The position numbers and the translations under genes were made by a program. 64,000 nucleotides of DNA, taken from assembly GCA_963725895.1 (NCBI GenBank), contig CAVSAJ010000003.1, forward strand, positions 186,001 through 250,000, given 5' to 3'. The DNA is from Bog-473 sp963725895. GTDB lineage: Bacteria; Actinomycetota; Acidimicrobiia; Acidimicrobiales; RAAP-2. The number at the start of each line of letters is the position of its first letter. The first letter of the stretch is position 1. This document shows, piece after piece, positions 36,266 to 44,815 of the stretch. The notes under the pieces were generated by a model. It ran no database searches. It saw only the letters and a program-made list of their open reading frames with translations, and was not told the origin of the DNA.

Positions 36266-38198
36266 TCACATGGAGATCTGGCCGGCGCCCGCGCTGGACA
36301 GGTACTTCTTGTTGCCGGCGAAGCTCCCGCGGTACGAGGACTCGTTGGCCAGTGACCGCTGCGAGTGGCAGGTCCCGACACCGTCGGTCCCCGTGATCCC
36401 TGTACACAGGGTCTTGCCGGATCCAAGCGAAAAGGTGATTGTCACCCCTGGCACCACCATCCCGGTGACCTGCGAGGTGAGCAGGGCGGAGAGAGTGGGA
36501 TGGCGCTTTGCAGCGGAGGCAGGTGAAGCCGTGAGGCTCGTGGGAGCTTTGGTGACCGTCAAGGAGCCGGGTACGAAGGCGGCGAAGGAGTAATTCGTCG
36601 CGGTCAGCGTCCCGATGGTGCAGGTGATCGGGTACCCGCCGACGCGCGAGGTCCCGACGGCGGGAGACGAGCAGATGGGCGAGCCTGAGACACCGCTGGT
36701 GGAGAGCGTCTGGTCGAGCACGAATCCACTGATGGTGGCGCCGAGGGTTGGGTTGGAAGCTCCGTAGGGCCGCGTCGTGGAGGTGGCGGTGACGGTGAGG
36801 GGCGCGGGAACGACAGTCTGCCCGCCGGCGAGAGTTCCCGAACTGTCGTCGTTGTTATCGTCCCCAACGAACGACGCGGAGACGGAATGCGCACCCAGGG
36901 GAAGGTCGTCGACAAAACACACCGCGTCGTACGAGAAGCCCACCTGAGACAGCGAGAGCTCGCTGCAGCCGGGAATCGGGCTGCCGTCGGCATCGAAGCT
37001 CACGGTGCCGACTCCGTCGCCGGAGTCGACCTGCGCCGTCAAGGCGACGTTCTCTCCGTAGGTGCTGGTGGCGCTCGAGGAGGTCACGGTCGTCGTCGTC
37101 ACGTTGGGACCCGGTCCGTCGATGCTGAACACTTGGAACGTCAGCGGACCGCCCAGTTCCCCGTACAAGGCGAAGAGCTCGGTGCCGTCGGGGCTGAAGG
37201 CAAGACCCCGTGGCTCGACCCCCAGATTCGCTGAGCCGCTGTCGGGCAGGAAGCTGGTGCGAAAGAGCAGGTCGTCCGGGTTGCCGAGCTGGTAGACGTA
37301 CAGGTCCGGTCCGTACAGGCCGTCGACGCCTCCCGCGAAGAGCCCTCCGTTGGCCGATGTCATCGCGCTCGGCGGTGGGATACGCCTCCGCCGGATAGAC
37401 CGTGTTGTCGGGCGCCAGGGTCGACGAACTCAGCTCGTCGAATTGGTACGGCGCCCCTCCGGCAGGCACGATGCTCGAACCGTCAGGGGAGATCGCGATG
37501 TCGTTGACGTTGTCGATGTCCGCGACAAATGAGGTCGTGGTCACCGTGGGCGTCGCCGTGACGTCGATACGGTTGATCGTGACCGGGCTGAACGAGGGGT
37601 CGTAGCTGAACAGGGTGTCGGGCAGCGAGTCCGATGCGACCAGGCCGGCGCCCTCCAGCAGGCCGGTATACGTCGTGACGTCTCCGCCCCCGGGGTCCAC
37701 TTGTACGAGAGCCGGGGGAGGCCAGGATGCACCGGTGGTCGTCCACAGCGACCCATTCGAGAACACAAGGTCGTAGGGCGTGGTCAAGCCCGTCGCGACG
37801 GTGCCGACGAGACTCAGCGTGTTCGGGTCGATCTGATCGACCGTACCGTTCTCGGTGTCGGTCACGTAGACGGCACCGTCTGCGTAGACGAGCGAGTTGG
37901 CGTCCGTGTCGCTCCCGGTGCTCTCAGGCTCGGTACCCAAGCCCGTGATCGTGGCCACCAGGTTGCCGGAAAAGTCGAAGACGTCGACAGTCCCTTTGCT
38001 CGGGAGTGAGACGAAGACGTGGTCGTTCACGGGGTCGATCGCCATGGACGAATACGACACGTTCGGTCCGAGGACGGTTGCCTCGGAGGCAGGAGTGAGG
38101 GTCTGGGCTCCCACTCCGACCGGTGCGACCACACTGGCGGCGCACATCGTGGCAAAGGCGAGCGCTGCTGCAGCGCGGATCCCGAACGCCCGAAACAT
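36266..38198 (-). CDS. Secreted beta-propeller protein with Ig-like and MBG domains (split by an apparent indel)
   Basis: About 640 residues. Signal peptide (MFRAFGIRAAAALAFATMC, to about residue 31), then a YncE/NHL-type propeller (AIDPVNDHVFVSLPSKGTVD, LVYADGAVYVTDTENGTVD, DIAISPDGSSI). At about 37367-37371 the frame changes; one missing base restores EAYPTAE to MTSANGGLFAGGVDGLYG and the propeller continues. After it come a Big_3_5-like Ig domain, an MBG domain (VTATSTTRPYGASNPTLGA) and a further Ig-like repeat. No anchor seen. Likely a cell-envelope or extracellular adhesive protein; function unknown. Confidence 0.72.
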
Positions 38199-38477
38199 CG
38201 AGTTGTCTCCATTCCGCTACACGCGTTGCCAGCTCCCGCCCATCTTTGCCCAAACCTCGCTCGGACGCCCCCGGCGGTCTGCTGGGCCGCCGGGACGGGC
38301 CCGGCGGAAGGGCCGCGGCCGGACGCCATAAGACGCCGCCGCGGAGAGCCTGAGGCCAGTCACAGGCAGAGTAGGATGAGGAATCGTCGGCGTGTCGGCC
38401 CGGCGTTCGCAAGACTGAGACAGGCCGGTGGGTGGTGGAGCCGTACCGGCCCCCACGAATGCCGGAGGGCGAACAGA

Positions 38478-39641
38478 GTGGCTGAGATCGAGATCGGCAT
38501 CTTCAAGTCGGGTCGAAGGGCCTACGGGTTTGACGACATCGCCATCGTGCCGAGCCGGCGCACCAGAGATCCCGAAGACGTCGACATCTCTTGGGAGATC
38601 GACGCCTACAAGTTCGAGCTGCCGCTCATGGGCGCCGCCATGGACGGGGTGATGAGCCCGAGCACGGCGATCGAGCTCGGCAAGCTGGGCGGCCTCGGCG
38701 TGCTCAACCTCGAGGGTCTCTGGACCCGCTACGAGGACCCCGTCGCGCTCTTCGACGAGATCCGCGAGCTCGACGACGACAAGGCGACGGCCCGCATGCA
38801 GCAGATGTACCAGGAGCCGATCCTCCCCGAATTGGTGACGGCCCGCATCCGAGCGATGAAGGACGCCGGGATCACGACCGCCGCCTCGGTGACGCCCCAG
38901 CGGACCGAGCTGCTCGCGCCCGCCATCTTGGCCGGGGAGCTGGACCTGCTCGTGATCCAAGGAACGGTGGTGTCGGCAGAGCACGTGTCGAAGACCTCGG
39001 AGCCGCTGAACCTGAAACGCTTCATCCGGGAGTTCGAGATCCCCGTCATCGTGGGCGGCTGCGCCTCGTACCAGGCCGGGCTGCACCTCATGCGCACCGG
39101 TGCGGTCGGCGTCCTCGTCGGCGTCGGCCCGGGCAACGCCTGCACGACGCGGGGCGTGCTCGGGTTGGGCGTGCCGCAGGCAACCGCCATCGCGGACGTG
39201 GCGGGGGCCCGGATGCGGCACCTGGACGAGACCGGGGTGTACGTGCACGTGATCGCGGACGGCGGCATGTCCCGAGGCGGTGAGATCGCAAAGGCCATTG
39301 CCTGCGGCGCCGACGCCGTGATGCTCGGCTCACCTTTGTCGTCCGCCTTCGAGGCGCCGGCTCGGGGCTTCCACTGGGGCATGGCCACCTTCCACCCGAC
39401 GCTGCCCCGTGGCGCGCGCGTGCGCACCTCGGTGCGGGGTTCGCTGCGCGAGATCCTCCTCGGCCCGGCCCACGAGAACGACGGCCGCATGAACCTCTTC
39501 GGTGCTCTGCGGACCGCCATGGCGACCTGCGGCTACGAGACGGTGAAGGAGTTCCAGAAGGCCGAGGTCATGATCGCCCCGGCGTTGCAGACGGAGGGCA
39601 AGGCGTTGCAGCGCTCGCAGGGTGTTGGGATGGGGCACTGA
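38478..39641 (+). CDS. guaB3: GuaB3 family IMP dehydrogenase-related protein
   Basis: 387 residues from GTG 38478, with GGAGGG about 8 bases upstream. IMPDH/GMPR barrel without CBS domains. The opening AEIEIGIFKSGRRAYGFDDI, the catalytic loop GVGPGNACTTRGVLGLGVPQ (active-site Cys) and IADGGMSRGGEIAKAIACGADAVMLG are typical of the actinobacterial/cyanobacterial GuaB3 group. It probably oxidises IMP to XMP or acts on a related nucleotide; guaA follows directly, supporting GMP synthesis. No canonical guaB is in the window. A possible -10, TAGGAT, is at 38372-38377. Confidence 0.92.
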   Translation: MAEIEIGIFKSGRRAYGFDDIAIVPSRRTRDPEDVDISWEIDAYKFELPLMGAAMDGVMSPSTAIELGKLGGLGVLNLEGLWTRYEDPVALFDEIRELDDDKATARMQQMYQEPILPELVTARIRAMKDAGITTAASVTPQRTELLAPAILAGELDLLVIQGTVVSAEHVSKTSEPLNLKRFIREFEIPVIVGGCASYQAGLHLMRTGAVGVLVGVGPGNACTTRGVLGLGVPQATAIADVAGARMRHLDETGVYVHVIADGGMSRGGEIAKAIACGADAVMLGSPLSSAFEAPARGFHWGMATFHPTLPRGARVRTSVRGSLREILLGPAHENDGRMNLFGALRTAMATCGYETVKEFQKAEVMIAPALQTEGKALQRSQGVGMGH

Positions 39642-41194
39642 CGGACACCGTCCTCGTCGTCGATTTCGGGGCCCAGTACGCGCGGCTGATCGCCCGCCGG
39701 GTCCGCGAGGCGCACGTCTATTCCGAGATCGTCCCGGCCTCCATCTCGGCCGAGGAAATCCGCCGGCGCGCGCCGAAGGGGATCGTCTTCAGCGGCGGCC
39801 CAAGGTCGGTCTACGAGTCCCCGGCGCCCTCCATCGACCCCGGTGTGTACGACTTGGGGATCCCGATCCTGGGCCTCTGCTACGGCGCGCAGCTCATGGC
39901 GCTGCAGCTGGGCGGCACGGTGTCGCGCACGGGCCAGGGCGAGTACGGCCGCACGGCGCTGTCGCTGTCGCGCGGCTCCGCCTCGCCGCTCTTCCCCGAC
40001 TGGCCCTCCACCTCGTCGGTGTGGATGAGTCACGGCGACGCCATTACCGACGTGCCACCCGGCTTCGTGGCCACTGCGACCTCGCCCGGCGCACCGGTCG
40101 CGGCGATGCACGACCCCGAGCGCCGGCTGTTCGGGCTGCAGTTTCACCCCGAGGTGGTTCACACCGACCGCGGCGGCGAGGTGTTCGACCACTTCCTGAT
40201 CGACGTGTGCGGGTGTGCGCCGGGATGGACACATGTGTCGATCATCGAGCAGCAGGTGGAGGCGGTGCGGACCCAAGTCGGCGGCGAGCGGGTCCTCTGT
40301 GCGCTGTCGGGCGGGGTCGACTCCGCGGTGGCGGCGGCGCTGGTGCACAAGGCGGTAGGTGATCAGCTCACCTGTGTGTTCGTCGACACGGGCCTCATGC
40401 GGGCCGGTGAGGCAGACCAAGTCGAGGAGACATTCCGCCGCCAGTTCAAGGTCGACCTCGTGCACGTGAAGGCGGCCGACCGTTACTTCGCCGCCTTGGC
40501 GGGGGTGACCGACCCCGAGCGCAAGCGCAAGATCATCGGCGAGCTCTTCATCCGCATCTTCGAGGAGGTGGCGCGCGACCTGGGGTCGGGCGGCCTCGGT
40601 GACGACGGGCCGCGGTTCTTGGTCCAGGGGACGCTGTACCCCGACGTGATCGAGTCGGGCAGCGCCACCGCAGCCAACATCAAGTCGCACCACAACGTGG
40701 GTGGGCTCCCCCAGGATCTGAAGTTCGAGCTGGTGGAGCCGCTCAGGCTGCTCTTCAAGGACGAGGTGCGCGCCGTGGGCGAGGAACTAGGCCTGCCGCA
40801 CGAGATCGTGTGGCGCCAACCCTTCCCGGGCCCGGGTCTGGCCGTGCGCATCATCGGCGAGGTGACGCCAGAGCGTGCCGAGATCCTTCGTGCCGCCGAC
40901 GCCGTCGTCGTCGAAGAGATCCGCCGGGCCGGGCTGTACCGCGAACTGTGGCAGAGCTTCGCCGTGCTGCCGGCGGTCCGATCGGTCGGGGTGATGGGCG
41001 ACGGCCGAACGTACGCCTACCCGATCGTCATCCGCGCCGTCACGAGCGATGACGCCATGACGGCGGACTGGGCTCGCCTGCCGTACGACCTCGTCGAGCG
41101 CATTGCCTCCCGCGTCATCAACGAGGTGGAGGGCGTGAACCGGGTCGCGCTCGACGTCACGTCGAAGCCGCCCGGGACGATCGAGTGGGAGTAA
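39638..41194 (+). CDS. guaA: GMP synthase (glutamine-hydrolysing)
   Basis: 518 residues if it begins at CTG 39638, which overlaps the guaB3 stop and gives (M)TDTVLVVDFGAQYARLIARR, the normal N-terminus. No ATG, GTG or TTG is in frame before residue 70, so either CTG is used or the base is misread. Class I amidotransferase domain: LGLCYGAQLMA (Cys), FHPEV (His-Glu). ATP pyrophosphatase: ALSGGVDSAVAAAL. Dimerisation domain ends PPGTIEWE. Converts XMP to GMP. It overlaps pcrA by 10 bases. Confidence 0.94.
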   Translation: MTDTVLVVDFGAQYARLIARRVREAHVYSEIVPASISAEEIRRRAPKGIVFSGGPRSVYESPAPSIDPGVYDLGIPILGLCYGAQLMALQLGGTVSRTGQGEYGRTALSLSRGSASPLFPDWPSTSSVWMSHGDAITDVPPGFVATATSPGAPVAAMHDPERRLFGLQFHPEVVHTDRGGEVFDHFLIDVCGCAPGWTHVSIIEQQVEAVRTQVGGERVLCALSGGVDSAVAAALVHKAVGDQLTCVFVDTGLMRAGEADQVEETFRRQFKVDLVHVKAADRYFAALAGVTDPERKRKIIGELFIRIFEEVARDLGSGGLGDDGPRFLVQGTLYPDVIESGSATAANIKSHHNVGGLPQDLKFELVEPLRLLFKDEVRAVGEELGLPHEIVWRQPFPGPGLAVRIIGEVTPERAEILRAADAVVVEEIRRAGLYRELWQSFAVLPAVRSVGVMGDGRTYAYPIVIRAVTSDDAMTADWARLPYDLVERIASRVINEVEGVNRVALDVTSKPPGTIEWE

Positions 41195-43665
41195 GCGGCC
41201 GCTCGTCTTCTGTCCCGGCGGGGAACGGTCAGCTCTTCGACACCTCCGACGAGGGTACCGGAGCTGCGGCTGCCGCGGCGGCCGACGAGCCGGGTGTCGC
41301 CGACGGCGCCGAAGCCGGAACTACGGCGGCGGAGGAGGCCGACGAGGCCGGGGGGGCTGACCGGGCTGACGGGGCTGACGACGGCCGCCGCCGCCGTCGT
41401 CGCTCGGCCACCAAGTCCGGCGCGTTCTCGGGCAACCCGGCCGCACTGGTCGACGACCTGACTCTCCCGCAGCGAGCAGCCGTGGAGCACCGCGGCGGGC
41501 CGTTGCTGATCATCGCCGGCGCCGGCTCGGGCAAGACGCGAGTGCTGACGCGGCGCATCGCCCACCTGCTCGCCACGGGGGACGCACCGCCGTGGGGGAT
41601 CCTCGCCATCACGTTCACCAACAAGGCAGCCGACGAGATGCGCTCGCGCGTCGTCGAGCTCGTCGGGTCGGCGGCCGAGAAGATGTGGGTCTCGACCTTC
41701 CACTCGGCCTGCCTGCGCATGTTGCGGGCCAACGCCGACCGGCTCGGCTTCCGATCGGGCTTTACCGTCTACGACGACACTGACTCGCGAAGGCTGATCG
41801 AGATGATCACGGCCGAGCTCGGTTTCGACCAGAAACGCCTGCCCTCGCGCGCCGTACAGGGGGTCATCAGCCAGGCCAAGTCGGAACTGGTCGACTTCGA
41901 GACCTTCCGTGAAGACGCCCGGAGCGGGCCCGACCCCTTCCGCAAGCGCATCGCGGACGTCTACGCCCAGTACCAAGATCGCCTGCACGCCGCCAACGCC
42001 ATGGACTTCGACGACCTCCTCATGGTCACGGCGAACCTCCTGGCGGCCTACGACGACGTGCGCGCCACCTACCAGGCTCGCTTCCAGCACATCCTGGTGG
42101 ACGAATTCCAAGACACCAACCACGCCCAGAACGAGATCGTCAAGCTGCTCGGCGAGGCCCACGGCAACGTCTGCGTCGTCGGAGACTCGGACCAGTCCGT
42201 GTACCGCTGGCGCGGCGCGGACATCCGCAACATCTTGGAGTTCGAGCGCGCGTTCCCGAACGTGACCACGATCATGCTGGAGCAGAACTTCCGCTCCACC
42301 CAGACCATCCTCGACGCCGCCAATGCCGTCATCGCCAACAACATCGGGCGCCAACCCAAGGAGCTCTTCACCGTCGGAGACACGGGCGGCCCGGTCACGC
42401 GCTACCGCGCCGAGGACGAGCGCGACGAGGCGGCATGGGTGTCCTCAGAGATCCTTCGGCTCCACGCCACCGAGGGCCTCTTGTGGGGCGACGTCGCCGT
42501 CTTCTACCGCACCAACGCGCAGTCGCTGCCGCTCGAGACGTCCATGAAGTTCAGCGGCATCCCCTACAAGGTGGTGGGGGGCGCCAAGTTCTACGACCGG
42601 CGAGAGATCAAGGACGTACTGGCCTACGTACGCGTCCTCGCCAATCCCGACGACGAGGTGTCGGCCCGGCGCATCGTGAACGTGCCAAAGCGCGGCATCG
42701 GCGACACGTCGGTCGCCCGCCTCGCCGCCTGGGCCCAGGTGAACGGAGTGTCCTTCAGCGAGGCCATCGACCGGGCCGCCGACGCCGGGCTCTCGGCGAA
42801 GGCGTTGCGCGGGGCCGAGCAGCTGTCCAAGACGCTGAGCGAACTGCGACCGCTCGTCCAGACGATCAACCCTGCGGACTTCGTCCAGCTGGTGGCCGAC
42901 CGCACCGGCTACCTGGCCGAGCTGGTCGCCGAGCACACCCACGAGGCGGACGGCCGCATTGAGAACCTGGCCGAGCTGGCCACCCAGGCCGGGGACTTCG
43001 ACGACGTCGGGGGCTTCCTCGAGACGGTGGCACTGGTCGCCGACTCCGACGAGCTCGAGAGCGACGGCACGCGGGTGTCGCTGATGACGTTGCACACGGC
43101 CAAGGGGTTGGAGTATCCCGCCGTCTTCGTCGTCGGCCTCGAGGAGGGAATCTTTCCTCACTTCCGTTCGCTGTCGGAGCCGACCGAACTCGAGGAGGAG
43201 CGCCGTCTCTTCTACGTGGGGATCACCCGGGCGCGGCGACACCTCGCGATCTCGCACGCCTGGTCCCGCACCAGCTGGGGCCGTACCCAACCAGCCATGC
43301 CCAGTCGGTTCGTGACCGAGGTACCGGCCCATCTCGTCGACGACGTCGGGCTGGGGTCACCCCGTCACGGCACGGGTTACGACTCCCTCTCGGCCGAGGA
43401 TCACCTCCCCGGGGCCACCTTCGCCCCCGCCGTGCCCCTGGCGGCGCGCGCAGCGGCAGCCGGGGGATCCCGGGCTCCGCGTGGCAGCACGGGCGCCGAG
43501 GATCTTCGCCTCGCGCCTGGCGACGAGGTGGTGCACGACCACTGGGGCCGCGGTGTCGTGGTCGCGGCCAAGGGGGAAGGTTCGCGGGCACAGGCCACAG
43601 TGGACTTCGACACCGTGGGGAAGAAGAACCTGCTGCTCTCGGCCACGCCGTTGCGGAGGGCCTGA
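41185..43665 (+). CDS. pcrA: ATP-dependent DNA helicase PcrA/UvrD
   Basis: 826 residues. SF1A helicase for repair and replication. Motifs: Q-motif LTLPQRAAVEH, Walker A AGAGSGKTRVL, Walker B VDEFQDTNHAQNEI, GDSDQSVYRWRGA (III), LEQNFRST (IV), SLMTLHTAKGLEYP (V) and FYVGITRARRHLAI (VI). The last 55 residues (LAPGDEVVHDHWGRGVVV...) form the Tudor-like domain that binds RNA polymerase. A 90-residue acidic then arginine-rich N-terminal extension is unusual. GTG 41185 overlaps guaA. pcrA near sucCD and purNH is also the mycobacterial order. Confidence 0.96.
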   Translation: MGVSGRSSSVPAGNGQLFDTSDEGTGAAAAAAADEPGVADGAEAGTTAAEEADEAGGADRADGADDGRRRRRRSATKSGAFSGNPAALVDDLTLPQRAAVEHRGGPLLIIAGAGSGKTRVLTRRIAHLLATGDAPPWGILAITFTNKAADEMRSRVVELVGSAAEKMWVSTFHSACLRMLRANADRLGFRSGFTVYDDTDSRRLIEMITAELGFDQKRLPSRAVQGVISQAKSELVDFETFREDARSGPDPFRKRIADVYAQYQDRLHAANAMDFDDLLMVTANLLAAYDDVRATYQARFQHILVDEFQDTNHAQNEIVKLLGEAHGNVCVVGDSDQSVYRWRGADIRNILEFERAFPNVTTIMLEQNFRSTQTILDAANAVIANNIGRQPKELFTVGDTGGPVTRYRAEDERDEAAWVSSEILRLHATEGLLWGDVAVFYRTNAQSLPLETSMKFSGIPYKVVGGAKFYDRREIKDVLAYVRVLANPDDEVSARRIVNVPKRGIGDTSVARLAAWAQVNGVSFSEAIDRAADAGLSAKALRGAEQLSKTLSELRPLVQTINPADFVQLVADRTGYLAELVAEHTHEADGRIENLAELATQAGDFDDVGGFLETVALVADSDELESDGTRVSLMTLHTAKGLEYPAVFVVGLEEGIFPHFRSLSEPTELEEERRLFYVGITRARRHLAISHAWSRTSWGRTQPAMPSRFVTEVPAHLVDDVGLGSPRHGTGYDSLSAEDHLPGATFAPAVPLAARAAAAGGSRAPRGSTGAEDLRLAPGDEVVHDHWGRGVVVAAKGEGSRAQATVDFDTVGKKNLLLSATPLRRA

Positions 43666-43673
43666 CAGACGCT

Positions 43674-44504
43674 TCACCGGCGTTCGTTCATGGGAGCGAC
43701 CGGATAGCGGATGCCGAGACGCCCAGTCACCCCGTCAATGGCCCCGAGCGCGATGGCGTGAAAGCGCCGCAGATATCCACCTCTCTCGCGCAACAACGCT
43801 CTTCCCATCAGGCGAGAGAAGTTGCGCGGGAACCAACCCACCCGCCGCATGACGTGAAGGTGTAGGTAGATCAAGTTCCGCGTCTCGTAGTAGTACTTCC
43901 ACGTCGGCACGGCGTCTCCCTGCCGTATGGCGTCATGGCGCACCTTTGCCCGGTTCGCGACGATGCGTGGATGCCCTGCAGCGGGTATCCGCCAGTGGCA
44001 GTACTCCGTATCCTCTGCCCACCAGAACAGCTCGGCCCGTGGGATGCCAACTTCTTCGACGATGTCTTTGGCGATGAGAAAGCCACACCATGAGCTCCAG
44101 CTCCCGACCTCTCCATCGGGTTGTTCGGAGAGAGGAAATACAAAGGCGGGACCTTCCTCCTTGGCTGCTCGATGGTGGAGACGCGCCAGGCATTCCGGTT
44201 CCGGCACGATGTCGTCGTCCATCACCCATGCGAAATCGTGCGGGTCGGTGAGGAAGTCACTCAGTGCGATGGCCCATCCACCCGCAGGTCCGAGGTTCGT
44301 CTCTGATCGGATGAGCCGCATCGGTACACCAACGTCGATCGCCGACAGCTCGACGGGCGGGTCGCTGGCGTTGTCCACGATCAAGATCTCCGCTGGAGGA
44401 CTCGTCTGCGATGCGATGGCCGAAAGACACCGCCTGAGGGAGGCAGGGGCATTGTGCGTCAGCACCAGCGCCTCCGTCGTGGGACCAGACACGTCGCCGT
44501 TCAC
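43674..44504 (-). CDS. GT2-family glycosyltransferase (GlfT/rhamnosyltransferase-like)
   Basis: 276 residues from GTG 44504. GT-A fold: ALVLTHNAPASLRRCLSAI, IVDNASDPP, NLGPAGGWAIAL, the metal motif VMDDDIVPEP (residues 96-98) and the catalytic-base region ELFWWAEDTEYCHWRI. The pattern is that of galactofuranosyl- and rhamnosyltransferases building cell-wall or surface polysaccharide. No membrane helix. G+C is lower than the flanking pcrA. It ends 8 bases from pcrA, convergent. Confidence 0.82.
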   Translation of the reverse strand: MNGDVSGPTTEALVLTHNAPASLRRCLSAIASQTSPPAEILIVDNASDPPVELSAIDVGVPMRLIRSETNLGPAGGWAIALSDFLTDPHDFAWVMDDDIVPEPECLARLHHRAAKEEGPAFVFPLSEQPDGEVGSWSSWCGFLIAKDIVEEVGIPRAELFWWAEDTEYCHWRIPAAGHPRIVANRAKVRHDAIRQGDAVPTWKYYYETRNLIYLHLHVMRRVGWFPRNFSRLMGRALLRERGGYLRRFHAIALGAIDGVTGRLGIRYPVAPMNERR

Positions 44505-44815
44505 GCGCTTACCCTACGCGTAAGCGCGGGCACTGAATTCGTACCCGCGAACTCCCGATGATTTTGGGCTCATCGACTCCGCGAGCAGCGATCGAGGTGC
44601 GAAACGAATCGTCGAGTGCCGCCCCCGACGTGGATGACAAAGGAACAAAGGGAGACGACGAGGTCGATTCGGAACGTTGGTCCGGAGACATGGAGAGTCG
44701 GTTCTGATTCACACCCCCATGTCGCGCCAATGGCGGAAATTCCCGTTAACCCAATTTCCCGTAAAAAGCTTGCGCCACAGTGCTGTGGTGACCCAGTTGT
44801 GTCGATACCCCGGGC
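44505..44815. other. 311-base divergent intergenic region with an inverted repeat
   Basis: Separates the divergent GT2 gene and the 844-aa protein gene. It is AT-richer than average toward its right end (gttaacccaatttcccg, gtaaaaagc). CCACAG-TG-CTGTGG at 44775-44788 is a perfect inverted repeat 27 bases before the ATG and could be an operator. No convincing promoter hexamer pair and no coding sequence found. Confidence 0.4.

Noticed and set aside
39638..41194. guaA starting at GTG 39845 as a shorter protein
   Set aside because: It would remove the first strand, VDFGAQY and the early amidotransferase fold, all of which are encoded upstream in the same frame.
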